A DNA stretch of 64,000 nucleotides from Stachybotrys elegans (taxonomy: Eukaryota > Ascomycota > Sordariomycetes > Hypocreales > Stachybotryaceae), in the NCBI GenBank assembly GCA_020746835.1, contig JAGPNK010000043.1, positions 1 to 64,000 on the forward strand, written 5' to 3'. The position numbers and the translations under genes are program-made. The notes under the pieces were generated by a model. It was given only the letters and a program-made list of their open reading frames with translations, did not search any database and was not told the origin of the DNA. Positions 12,035-23,501 of the stretch are shown piece after piece; position 1 is the stretch's first letter; each line of letters starts with the position of its first letter.

Positions 12035-13044
12035 ATGGCACCGCCGAAAAGGATACTGCGAGACCTCTTGCCTCGAGATCCAAGCCCCAACGACATCCGG
12101 GGTATACGGTTTGCTGGACCAAACGTGGCAAATAGTGACCTACCCCGCAAACGTCAAGCAGTAATGGTTGCATGCAAAAGTGCGACCCCTAGTCATCCAA
12201 AATGGATGTCTGCCAGCATAAGGCTAACTCGGTGCGCTAGACTGTAGAAAACGAAAGATCAAGGTAGCTCTGAGCCTCGGATTCCAGATGCTGAGAGAGA
12301 CTTACCCCCCAACAGTGCGATGGGGCCCGACCACAGTGTGCACCCTGTAGGAAGGGGCTCGTGGATTGTGTGTTTGAGACACCGCCGGGCCTTAGCCCTC
12401 ACGGGACGCCGAGGACACAGCTGGCCAAATATCATGCAGTCATCAAACTGCTCCACGAAGGAACCCTCGCCGAATCGATGCAAGTGTTGCAGACAGTTAG
12501 AGACTCAATTGATGTCGAGCACGCTGTCGACTCAGTGTTAGCGTTAGGTTTGGAACAGGGATCACGCACGTCGGCCGAGTTGTTCGAGGACGCTGCGCTC
12601 GAGGCATTCAGATCTTTGCGGCAGGCGCGATCTCCTGAAGCTACCTTGCGATCGATCGGTGACGATATGTCTGGCTGTGTCACCCCGCTGCTTTACGCAA
12701 CAAACAGGAGCTTACTGCCTCCAGCCGAAATACCCCTTGAATTTCAACTAGGGGTCGAACCCGCAAATGTGTACCCCTCACTGGTTCCCCTGGATGTAGC
12801 TTCGCTCGACTTGCAGGGTATCGGGCCCCTTGGTGTCAAGACCTCGCTCCGGTCTCATGTTCACAAACCAATTAGAAGCCTGATTTCTACTGTCGATCCC
12901 CCGGCCATCACAGGCGAAAGCACTAATAGCAGAGTCATTGATCTAGTAGATGCTCGCCTCAGCCATGTGGACGATTTCAGCTGGAAGGAAGACGCCGCGT
13001 CCATGTTACTAACGTTGACGTCGGACAATAATGATATGGTATGA
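12035..13044 (+). CDS. Zn(II)2Cys6 regulator lacking the C-terminal regulatory domain
   Basis: A GAL4-type factor in three exons: 12035-12179, a 23-nt micro-exon 12241-12263, and 12316-13044, giving 298 residues. Introns of 61 bp (with a GCTAAC branch-like site) and 52 bp fall inside the zinc cluster. Joined, it reads ACKNCRKRKIKCDG, then C-x2-C-x6-C spacing to DCVFE. The following segment (LAKYHAVIKLLHEGT) resembles the usual linker helix. Further on, VIDLVDARLSHVDDFSW resembles the point where homologues enter the fungal middle homology region. Here the frame stops soon after, and nothing like that region is recognisable downstream. It is either a short isoform family or a 3'-truncated gene. 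Confidence 0.65.
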
Positions 13045-14798
13045 TCGCATACAATGTGTTGAAATGCAAGGGATGCAGGCGCTATAGTTGATATTCCAAG
13101 GCGATAGTGGGCTGCATTTGCACTACAAATTACATATACCTCCTTGGGAACACGGGGCAGGCTGATCATTGCAGCTAACTGTTGTATCCTGGAAATCCCC
13201 CAGGCCCCGTCCGACTGACAATCTGAGTTCTATTGCGAGCATGCTATTGCTTTCCTTAGTAACAGGGGAGCATATTCCTTAAAGTGTGGTAATTGGTGAT
13301 GAAAAGGCTGGCTATAAGCGATTAGTGACTACAGACATTGGGCGAACTTGGGCTCTTAAGAAGTGAGTGGCTGAGGTTTTGTTGGTGGCTGCCATGTAAC
13401 CCGATCTCTGAGTCTTCTTTAGCTTGATAGGGGTTTTGATGTGCTCTCTCTGGAAGTTGATAGCCCACAGTTGACATTGTTATACAGGAACCACTGTGTG
13501 AGTATTAACCGCTGGTAGTATCTAGCTAAGGACAACTATAATGGTAATCCGGAGAGCAATAGGGGAAGAAAAGCCAGGAGCAACAAATGATCAGCGGTAT
13601 ATTTCGGTACCCTTTGATGATATACCGCGCGAAGCGAAAAGTATAATTCCAAAGGCGAATGCTTGAGAACTGAATGGTACGATGCACACCATGACCGTTC
13701 GCACCCGGCTCGCAGCTGCCAAGAGGGCCCTCTTAGGCTCGCAGCAGTTCGTCAAGACACTCGAAATCGACGACTCAGGTGAGAATAGCAAAGGCCGATT
13801 TCCTGCGTCTTCGCACTCCCCTTCGCTGTGACAAATCTTTTTTGCAAAACGAACCTTAGTGCCATGTCAGCCCCTAATAAATGTAACTGCATGCTTTTTG
13901 ACGTGCTCTTATTGTCGATCTCCCAATCCTCAAGGTATAGCCTCTTGGCGCTGTCCAGGCATTGACTGCCCTAAATAGTGAATCACGGAAGTCATACTCA
14001 CCACCCTCGGGAGGAAGGCAATCAGTTGAGAACTGGCTGCTGTGATCCATTGGGCTATATGCAAGCAGCATCAATGGATCTTGTTGAGGATACGTGGCAC
14101 AGATGGTGAGAGGCTTCGTTGCTTAGATAATAATCGCACGGGACCGTACAGGTTAAACATACGGGCCCCGTACGTCTATTGGGCTCCCTCCGGCATCCCT
14201 TGCTTCGTCATATTTAGGAACTTCCGGGGCTCCCGATTATAACAGTAATCTTCCTATGCAAGCACCACTGGCCACATGGATATCCATCTATAATGTGGCT
14301 CCCAGCTCTGGCCATACTACCATTCCATACTTCCATGGATCATGCCATTCCTCTAGCGATCTTTTCCGGTTCCAGAGCTGAGACGAGCTTTGCATTCCTT
14401 GGCCATAGCCAATTCTTAGAAACATACTGTTTAGCTTTCATCAGAATCATTCAAAATCAAGAGTTATTGCTTGTGAATGCAGGGAGCTGTTAGCTGTCTA
14501 ACGTTGCACAAACATCTAGGCCTTATACTTGGCGAGATGATAGGAAGGGAAACAGGCTGTGGGAGTGGGGGCATGCTTAGACGGTCTACAACTGATAGGT
14601 AGAAAGATCATCCAGAAGACTAGCCAGAACATCTACCAATCAGTTCAAAGGTGTGATAGTGATCTTGATCTGACCGGACAAAGTTTTCTCTTTGTCAAAC
14701 TATGTACATGACTTATTCAAGATACTTTGCGCCAACTGAATGCAGCGGCTCTGTTGAAGACCGTGACCATGTCGGGACTGTATATTGGGCTGCTCAAA
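13045..14798. other. No gene recognised; a short coding-like relic
   Basis: A plus-strand stretch at about 13684-13780 reads MTVRTRLAAAKRALLGSQQF and then VKTLEIDDSG before a GTGAGA donor-like site. It could be a lone exon or relic, but nothing downstream continues it. The rest shows nothing I can support. Confidence 0.3.
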
Positions 14799-15767
14799 TC
14801 ATTGATATTTTGTCACCGCGCCACGAGTGACCAAGTTTGACCGAAGCCAACGAATTTCTTCCTGCAGGGCCTGTTTCACCTTGATTAGATCCTCAAGGTT
14901 TCGGCATGCCATTTGTAGAATCGACGCCTTAGTGAGCGTGTGGCATTTGCTTTGCGACTCTTCCTCGGCAGAGACGTGTTTCCCAGAAATCTCCAGCAGG
15001 ACCGATGCCAGTTGATCGAAAAGATCGTTGAGACGGTTCCGGTACTTCTTCTCAACCGTGTTATGGCGCATACGTAATGCTCCGTCTTGCTGTGTGCCAA
15101 CACTCTGGCTTCTTCCCTTCTTAGGCTTAGGGTTAGACGGAGACATGGAAGGCAAATGAGCTTGCCTCCTTCTCTGCTCTCTTTGTTTGAGTTTATTGTC
15201 CAGAGAGCCGGCGGTTGCTGCTGTTGTGACCGGGCTGAGGTCCGGTTTTGCTTGGCCCCGGTCTGCTCGCGTAATGAAAGTTTGTAACGTTGTATAGTTT
15301 GTTTCGAGTGAGTTCCTTCTGGAGCTCACAGGAGAGATGAGGTGCTCTCTATCACCAATATAATCCGATTCGGGGTACATTTTCCTTTGCCGCCACTCCC
15401 TCAAGAGTGCTGGTTTCATCAAGTAACTCGGATGCTTGAAATGTCGCTCCGGTGCCGGCCAAGTCGAGATCGATAGGACTTGCTAGTGGTTGAGCATGCC
15501 CATTAGTAGCATGAGCGAAGTCCAATGCTCCTGGCAGTAAGAGGTTGCTGTACGGTTTTAACAACGGCTCTTCGTTGAGCAGGCCCGTGGCGAGGGAGAA
15601 GTGGCATCCATTAAGGTTGAGGGGTGGTGTGTCTGGAGGGCTGCCAGTGTAGGAGCCGTACTAGGCAGAAACTTGATATTAGCAACATGAGTTGTATGTC
15701 AAGGTTAGGGCAGAGCACTTACAGCAGCCGGCATTAGGCATGTATTAGACAGGTCTTCAAATTCCAT
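14799..15767 (-). pseudogene. bHLH transcription factor with a one-base frameshift
   Basis: A nuclear basic helix-loop-helix regulator of the fungal SREBP-like type. Exon 1 is 15723-15767 (MEFEDLSNTCLMPAA). A 62-bp intron (GTAAGT...CCTAG) leads to exon 2 from 15660. The bHLH lies near the C-terminus: basic region RMRHNTVEKKYRNRLNDLF, helix 1 QLASVLLEI, an extended loop, helix 2 LTKASILQMACRNLEDLI, then a short coiled coil. The upstream half and the bHLH half are in different frames. They meet at a GGG run (15398-15400), where one surplus base would explain the shift; without it about 301 residues would be coded. The cause could be a real frameshift mutation, a sequencing error or an undetected intron. 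Confidence 0.7.
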
Positions 15768-18131
15768 ATTGGAGCAATATAGAAGAGGCTTGCAGTGCTA
15801 TTTCGTGGGTCAGGCAGCGTTCGGTGTGACGAAGCTTTTATCCAACAAAATAACGATGAGGATGGCTCAATTAGTGTAATTGGAATAAGCGCGTAGGGGT
15901 GGGCACTAACTGTAGATGTATACTCCTGTAGCCAAGGTATGATAGCTGCGCCTGAAAAGGGAGGAAGCGAGAAGGTGGGTATGGACCATGGAGGTTGCCG
16001 AGGTCCCGTTCCCAATCTGCTGGTTGCGCCACTTCCCCCGCCAAGTCGTCTCATGGATAGAAGATTTCTGGTAGCTGGTCTAAATGCCGCTTCTACCAGT
16101 CGGAATGGTCTAAGCCACGGAGAATCAGGGTGGTACGCAACATCAGCTCAATGCTACTGGAGCCGCGCTGTTTAACTTGACAATCCAAGCTGCGGCACAG
16201 GGTGCCTGGAATGTGCCTTGATTTGGAGGAAAGATTACAATACTTGACAGAACGATGAGGTCAGCTGTTTTTGTGTGTATGGAGCAAGCCGATGGAAAAG
16301 CCTGATGGAGACAAATAAATAGATCATCAAAAATGGATGGAAGTCTGCATATGCCACTAAGCCGATACTTTATGTATTTCATCCCACCATTGCTTTCGAC
16401 TTTACCATGCTGGGGCAGTTGTCGAAGTGGAAAAAAAAAAAAAAAAAAAAAAGAAATCCGAAAAAGGCCGAAAGCATAACCTTACAGCCACTTTATTACA
16501 TCGCCTGCCCAATCAATCGATATTGTGGGAGAGAGTGGCGTGGGTCGCAAAGTCAAAATCGGACTAGCCAGAAGCTGAGCCGAGAGGAGATTTGTTCGTG
16601 CGGCTAAGAATGGAGCTGGAATGAGCACAGAAGACAGCCGCATAGGCAGTGCCGGAAAACGCCCTTAGGATATTAATCTATGATTGATCTCTTGCAGCCT
16701 CGACATTATGCCAATGGCTTGCGTGGCTCGATTTGCCACGCTGCTGGGGCAGGTCTTCAAAATGCGCCAGGCTCACCACTACAGGTCTGGCACACGGACA
16801 GACAAGCCCCGGACGCAAACTTTGGAGTGGCATGCAAATCCAGATGGGGAATTCGGGAATACACCAATATCCTGAGAAATGTCAACTTTACAGAATGACT
16901 CAGCTTAGGATAGGTTGGTCCATGCAGCCAGTACATGACAAAATTTGACAAACACATACCAACTTGAGCCTAAAGGGTGTCACTGACATTAGTGTAAATG
17001 TACATCTTATGATTTGACAGTCTTTTCCCCCAGGCATATTAGGAGAAGAAGCACTATCAATTTTGTCCTATTGGCTGATCGAAAGACGCCTAGAAGAATA
17101 AATAAATAAGAAATAATAATAAAATAAGCAATCAGCCATGATTTCAGTATTATTGAAGATAGAATCGCCATCCTCCGGATACCAGCCGAACCCACTGCAC
17201 GGACAGCGGATCATCAAGAAGAATTTTCTTGCAGGTTATTAATTGGCTGTGGCGTGGCCATGTGTGGATATGTCATCGAGATGATCGAAATGCTGCCTAT
17301 CGGCGAAGGGAGACTCGACTTAGCCCAAAGTTAACCTCGGGAGCGTGGCACGGCCAACCATCTCCGCGCCTTGGTGCTCTGCAATCGGGAGAGTGTTCGG
17401 CTTTGTTTCTATTATTTCGTTGTCCCTGTTAGTTATTCGGCCATAATAATATGAATAAATATTATAATACTTGCAAACTCAGAATAGGGCCCCATGCGGG
17501 AAGGTTTTCAATCGATGAGCCGAAATCAGGCTAAGGAGCTGCAGAGTGCGGCGCCAGAAACGGGCGATTGCAAGGATTCCAATTTTCAAGTGCACAGATC
17601 TCTCGAGCATATTGATAAGGAGGCAAAAGGCGGACACGTTCAACTGAATAGACTCTGCAGTCTCCCGCAGGAACTTTAGCTATGCAACGTTACGAAGAAA
17701 GCTACCCGTCTGCCATAGCAGCAAGAGCAGCATATCTCAAGGCAGGACTCGCTGCAACGCTGCACTGATGCGCAGGAAGCGACGCTAACTTCAATTGCAG
17801 AGATGCACCATCGAATGCGTCGAATCACATTCGAGTATCTGGCATGCGGACGCACCTCCATGGTTATCTATTTGCCATGGCGCTCAAGATAGGGAGGTTG
17901 CGGAGAGACAGTGTGGGGTTGCCTTGGAAGAGTCGGGTGCTGGCGGGTTTTCCAATTAATATCAAATAGGTCCCTCGTCGAAAACGGACCATACGTGCTT
18001 ATGTCGGATCCGGATCTTTTGCTCCGGCTCTGCCCACTCCTCCCTTCAGCCTCTATTCTGCTTCTTTCGTTACCCTCCGCACCATGCTCGAAGTACCTGG
18101 AAGGCGACGGGGAGGGGAAAAAAAACAAGCC
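15768..18131. other. Gene-poor stretch
   Basis: No intact gene is recognised. Between 17494 and 17860 there are coding-like pieces. One, near 17682-17750, resembles the protein at 4575-5072. Around 17097-17130 there is an AT-rich AATAA-type simple-sequence tract. Confidence 0.4.
16431..16452 (+). repeat. Poly(A) tract, 22 A
   Basis: An uninterrupted run of 22 adenines. It could be a slippage-prone microsatellite or the tail of an old retroposed sequence. No LINE sequence is recognisable just upstream. Confidence 0.8.
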
Positions 18132-18425
18132 TACGAGTTGTTGGGCCTGAACCACACCGCCATCGGGTTCAACGGCCGCAGCGACTACGGGGCGTTCCCC
18201 GAGTCGGGCATCCCCTGCGGCGGTCTCGACGCCGGCGCCGACCAGGTCAAGATCCCGTAGTGGGTGGACATGTTTGACGGCACCGGCGGCATCATGCTTG
18301 ATCCCCACCACCACCAGGCCGAGGACGACGTCCACAACCTCAACGCCGTCTGCTTCGAGGCCATACCAAGGGCATCGCGCACGCCATCACCATCTACGCC
18401 GGCACCGCCTTCGCCGGATACCCTC
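18132..18425 (+). pseudogene. Relic of a secreted M28-family aminopeptidase
   Basis: The plus strand encodes a run typical of the C-terminal catalytic part of fungal M28 zinc aminopeptidases. It reads FNGRSDYGAFPESGIPCGG, then GTGGIMLDPHHHQAEDD, then a third block after a frameshift, AHAITIYAGTAFAGYP. A TAG at 18258-18260 interrupts the frame, and the shift near 18362 breaks it again. The N-terminal half, signal peptide and remaining zinc ligands are absent. The fragment is clearly richer in G+C than its surroundings. Confidence 0.75.
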
Positions 18426-19157
18426 GCAGCGAGGCTCCCGGGAAGCGAGCTGTCCAGCAGCAACAGCGGAGGAAGAGGACGGCTGTCCGACGGCCTCCCC
18501 ACCATGCTTTCCCCCTGCCCATCTAGTCTGCCCACACACGCAAGAGGATCTGCGGCTATGTTGCTTGTTGAGTGGCTAAGAAAGATGGAGGGTAGATCTT
18601 TGCAGCGACGTACAGCTGGGCTGTTGTATCTTCCACATAGAATACAGTAGAGCAGTGACAAGGCCGTGGAACAAAACACTCTGTCCCCTTTATCCCGACC
18701 CAATCAAATGATGTGTGATGGCGCTGCTGCAACCTTGGCCTCAGCTGTGTATTTGCTTTTTTGATGTGCCAAGCTTGATTTGCCTGATTTCATACCCCTG
18801 TCTCACAATCAGGCTTGGCCCAGACGACATTGACCGCCATTATTTTCAGCTCTCTTGGTTGGCGCTGTCATTTCCAGTTCCAGTGACAGCTCACTTGCCC
18901 CTCCTTCGTTCTCTCTTTTGCCTGTTCTCGTCCCTTCAGGGCTCTTCTCCTTGGCCACTGCCTCCATCATCAATCCATCCAATCCTTTCCTGGTTCGTTG
19001 TAAAAGGTGAGTTCCTTTATCATTGTGTCTGCTAACTGAACATTGTTTTCGTTTCCTCTGCTAAAATAGATAGGACCCCGCAGTAAAATCTCCTCCTTCC
19101 GGAGACATCTCGTGGCAAGACAAACCCCTCTTTTGTTCAATTCCCAGTGCAGCAATC

Positions 19158-20248
19158 ATGAGCGGGCTCGCCGTCCGACCGTTTCTCAACGACTCGTCAA
19201 AGAAACACGAGTACGTACAGTGCTCTCACACCATGTCTCTCCAATATGTAATTATTGACAAATTTCCAGGCTGAATACAAGCCACCACGTCAAGTTTCTC
19301 GTCGGTCCCAGTTCGAGACCCTGCTTTGTCCTTACCTCGGCGCTCGCTGGCCAATCGTCCTATTTCGACAAGTTCACAGGGCCCAAACCTGATGAGGAAC
19401 AAAGTACCATTTCGTGGAAACAGTTCGATGAGGAAACATTCTGCCGATTCGTCGAGTTTCTAGCCCAGGAAACCTACAACTCACCGGAGCCTCTCGACTT
19501 CGGCAGACAAACTGCTGTGTCTATCATCAGGCCGATCGATTGCCGGCCCTGCACGTGGCTTGCATTGGACGACATTTGCCCTCGGATGCATCGTGCCTAT
19601 CTTGAAAACGCCCTGTGGGAGAAGGATCAAATGCCTGAATACTTCTCACCACCTAACACCAAAGTCCGCGCCGCTTCCCACCTCTTCGACATATCTCCTC
19701 GCACCAGTGGCGCTGTTCCTTCGTATGAATATGCCTCATCAAGAGATGAGGAATCTTGGGTCCAAGTTGATCTTTCAGGCAATCCCAGGTTGTCAAGCGA
19801 AACTAAAGGTACGGGCAAATTCCGCGCGTATCGTCATGTCTTCATGTCCCACGTCCAAATGTACGAACTCGCGGACCACTGTGACATCGTCAAGCTCAAG
19901 TTCCTGTCATTGCAGAAGTTAGATGCTGCCATCCACGGCGCATTCTACACTCTAGACTGGAGCATGGATGACCTCATGGACACCGTCCGGTACTGCTATT
20001 CCAGACCCTCCCACAAGAGCTTGCAGAAGGTCCTGCTCTTCCAAATCATAGTCAAGATGAATTCCGTCACCAGATACGACTCGTTCTGGACGACAACAGA
20101 GTCAGTACCTAGCTTTAATTCTGCGCTTCGAGAGGAGATCGACAATATCTTTTGCAAGAATCTGACACAGGTGTCCGATTTGAGCGATTATACAACCCAG
20201 GCGCAGTGCTTCGTCAGGGAGAGGATGCTTTGTACAAAGAAGCCCTGA
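19158..20248 (+). CDS. BTB/POZ domain protein
   Basis: A 343-residue protein in two exons, 19158-19210 and 19270-20248, with a 59-bp intron starting GTACGT and ending TTCCAG. The N-terminal BTB-like fold follows the splice: VKFLVGPSSRPCFVLTSALA (binding-site strand), SSYFDKFTGP, FDEETFCRFVEFLAQETY. The middle is a variable acidic linker. The C-terminal half (VFMSHVQMYELADHCDIVKL) matches the helix seen after BTB in this fungal family (YxxADxxxxxxLK). Such proteins are often substrate adaptors for Cullin-3 or scaffold proteins; the partner here is unknown. The frame is intact. Confidence 0.8.
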
Positions 20249-21280
20249 CTTGTGATGTAGATGTCTTTTTTCATGACTCGAACGGATACCGAGGTTCCAA
20301 TATGTGGCTAAGGGATGACACTATGGGTGGACTTATTGGATCAGGATAGTAGATGGATTAGGACAATGTGCAGGCTTGGAATTGGACATGTGAGTGGACG
20401 AACTGGATATGGACTGGGATATGGGACTTGACTCTGAATGTTATTGAACTGGGCACTCGCTTATACGAAGAGTTGGATCAATGGCTTCTGTAATTTCCTT
20501 ATTTAAGGTGCGAAACTCTCATTTCACCTCGTATTTTCGTTTTTCCTCTGGACATTCTTTAGATATCTTTATGAAGAGATCGCTACAGCGTTTTGTGCCA
20601 CTGATACTACCCCAACCAAACCTCACAGATTGGGGGAATGGCCCAACTTACAACATGTTACCCTTCTCTACCTTGCTCGACCATCATGCTCTCGTTGAAT
20701 TAATGTTAAAATTTTTTTTTGACCTCTATGTACCGCAAGGCAGCATTTCTGATAAAGCTTGCCGACTGTCCCGAAACCTCATTGTCCTGTGTTGCTGTCA
20801 TCAACAGCTCCTCGATCTATTTGGCGCAGTTCCATCGTTCTTAGTCCGGTCGAATGGGCCTGATGGAAGAACGCAGGCGGCTCATGCTTTTTAACTTTCT
20901 GACCGGCGACCGTCACATGATGCGAACCGCTTGTCTAGTGGCCAGCACGTTCTTGGTTCCAGGCAGGAGAAGTCAGTGGTGATTGAACCTGGTGAATGAT
21001 GATGGGCTAATTCTTTTGCGTTGCAGACGTTGAAGATGTCGCTTTTGACTGTGGCCAGGAACGTGCGGCGCTTCTCGGAGCCAGATGACGCACCCACAGA
21101 CATTTGTGGACCCGTTTGCTGACAGGATACGTTCCTTGATGACCTCTGTAGTAAAGCCACAAATTGCGTCTACACTGTGTTCGGTGGTTTGGACCCATGT
21201 CGCATAATCCAAGATCCACAAACAGCGGTGATAAGTGCAAACTCGATTTTATGCCACTTGCTTATGTTCACTAGATTGCA
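20249..21280. other. No gene recognised
   Basis: Open frames on both strands (for example 20481-20894 plus and 20891-21240 minus) have no recognisable domain. I cannot support any of them as genes. Confidence 0.4.
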
Positions 21281-21905
21281 TACAGTAGGGTTAAGTTTTA
21301 GCGTCCGCCGATCTAACCTTCGACTCTTTCAAAGGGTCCATTTTTGGCCCTGCGTGGCGCAGGCACAGTGCCTAGTTGGCCTCTGGAAGTACCTTGGGCA
21401 CTCTAGCACTAACATTGGCCGACCATACGCTTCTATCGCCTACAACATAAGCCTCCAAAAAGTGCTTTATCCCCCCAATGGACTCGCAACTAACCCTGAC
21501 AGGCGTGAGAAGGTTTGATCTCTACTGCTTGATGATGTCCCGATCATAGACATCGCCAAACCATTCCTTGCACTGAACGCAGAGTCTGCAGAATCCGAGC
21601 GACCGTAGAACAATATGGAACTACGACGGCACCATCGAACCGTACCAGCCCCGACCCAAAGATAACTCCCCTGATGCGTGAAGCGCTCTTCAAACGCTTG
21701 GACGAGAGGCCTCATATGCAACGTCGTGACATGATTTCCTTCCTCCGTAAGAGCTACCAGGTGGATGTGTCCCCTATGAATATCGCTCGAGCCTTGAAAT
21801 CTGCGAAGTAGACACACAAGAAGACGCGCCGCATCGCGCGCCACAGCGAAGACCAGAACTGCGCCACTTTTACCAGTACAGACTGAAGCGTGGAGGCTAT
21901 GCACA
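21281..21905 (+). mobile_element. Tc1/mariner-like element relic, copy 2 (5' part and transposase start)
   Basis: Begins with TA-CAGT and shares about 340 bp with copy 1 at 7394. It then extends further into a broken plus-strand transposase reading ITPLMREALFKRLDERP, DMISFLRKSYQVDVSP and NIARALKSAK, then a TAG, then THKKTRRIAR. This is the helix-turn-helix N-terminal part of a fungal DDE (Tc1/mariner-type) transposase. The catalytic DDE region and the 3' terminus are missing; the ankyrin/ZZ pseudogene abuts directly. Confidence 0.65.
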
Positions 21906-21906
21906 A

Positions 21907-23120
21907 CTAGTAGACCTCACTGTGTGTCCAGTGGCCATCCAGGGCACATTTCTGCCCAGCCCAAATCAACGGATGAGATGTATCGCGACATCGAATAGTC
22001 CGATCAAAACAATCCCTGCATAAATACACACTCCCACAGTTGTCACAATAATACTCGCAACCATCTGGCGTGCTCAATGTGTAGGCGTCGCACCAGGCAG
22101 ACCTGCAATCGAAAATAGAAGTCGTAATGTTGTCTCGGATGGCAGTGTCACCGGCTTGACCGCCAGATTGACCTGAATGCTGTGCTATCCAGTCTGCCAT
22201 CTGAGGATTACCAACATTCAATGCCCACCATGCCATATCTCGGCCAAAGCTGTTTTGCTTCTCGATAACCATGCCTCTAGCAATAAGGAGCTTAGCTACA
22301 TCCAAATGGCCATTAGCCACGGCAGGGAATAAACATGTTGAACTGTAAATGTCTGTCGCCTGGGTATCGATTCGGTTGTCAGAAAAAAGGCTCTGTACCA
22401 CTTGATGCTGACCAAATCTGGATGCAAGAAAGAGAGCCGTGCGGCCAAGGCCATCTATTTCTCTTGCGTTAATGCTGGGATGTCCTAGTAGCAGGTTGAC
22501 AATGTCGATATGTCCTTTGGCTGATGCACAATGCAATGGCGTCCACCCGTCGTTGTTGGGAACTGATATATCAGCCCCTCTTTCAAGAAGTAGCTTGACG
22601 ATCACAGTGTAGCCTTCATCTGATGCACAATTCAATGGTGTCCACCCGTCCTTACTAGTAACTGATGCATCGGCCCCGTTACCTAGAAGGATCCGTACAA
22701 TATCCGTGCTTCCATCTCTGCAAGCGACACCTAAAGCTGACCGTCCCAGACTGCTCGATTCCTTGGTAGCATAGGGTCCTTTTTGAACAATTTGAGTGAC
22801 TACACTTGTAAGGCGTAGCTTTGCGGCGTAGTACAGGGAACCAGGTGGTTTAGCCTCGGCTTTTCCCTTCTCTCCTCTTGTCTCCTCTGATTCAACCATA
22901 GCCCTCCAAGCATTCTAGCCTGGTTTTGCTTCATCAAATAACCTTAGAACAAGGTTAATTATTTCCGTGTCCTCGCAAAGAAGCTCAAGCCATTCCAGCG
23001 TCGCTAACTGTACCAGTCTATGCATCTCAAAGGTACACCCGTCTTCATTGGCAGTAACGAACGAATAGTTTCGCAGTACCAAAACATATACTGCCTATAG
23101 GACGGCGGCAACCTTGCGTC
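21907..23120 (-). pseudogene. NLR-type receptor relic: NB-ARC end, ankyrin repeats, ZZ zinc finger
   Basis: The main open frame (22899 to 21907) has about six ankyrin repeats (SLYYAAKLRLTSVVTQIV, DGWTPLNCASDEGY, DGWTPLHCASAKGH, GRTALFLASRFGQH). A cysteine/histidine-rich ZZ-like finger follows near the C-terminus (CDAYTLS, YYCDNCGSVYLCRDCFD, DTSHPLIW). Upstream in the same frame, past a TAG at 22915-22917, the strand reads NEDGCTFEMHRLVQLATLEW. That is the stretch found at the end of fungal NB-ARC/TPR or NACHT modules. The nucleotide-binding core itself is gone and further stops and AT-rich DNA follow beyond 23120. This appears to be the C-terminal part of a broken intracellular receptor of the fungal NLR class. 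Confidence 0.65.
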
Positions 23121-23501
23121 TGGTTTCTCGAGGCTTGTCAGCTTGACGATAACCTTATTGTCTTTACCTTTACTGCTTATTATAACTATTTCTATGCTTG
23201 GCTTAGTATATCTCTTATTAGCCTTTTCTCTTGTTGCTTCTCTGATGAGTCACCCTGCACTGTACCCTTTTCTTATTATCATATGGTGTATTTAGACTTT
23301 CATATAGCTGCTAATAAGCAAGAGGGATATTATATAGCCTTCTCTATAGAACTCTAGAATAAAGTGAAGAGAGATGACATTTAGTATAATTTTTATGCTC
23401 TGGATTGTTATTTTTCTTGTCACCATCACTATCTGCTTTATCCTCGTCTTCTTAACCTCCGCTCTCGTCTTCTCACCATCCATCTCCCGTATATTTTGTC
23501 T

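Noticed and set aside
21467..21904. 145-codon minus-strand frame
   Set aside because: Lies antisense to a recognisable, broken mariner-type transposase start on the plus strand.
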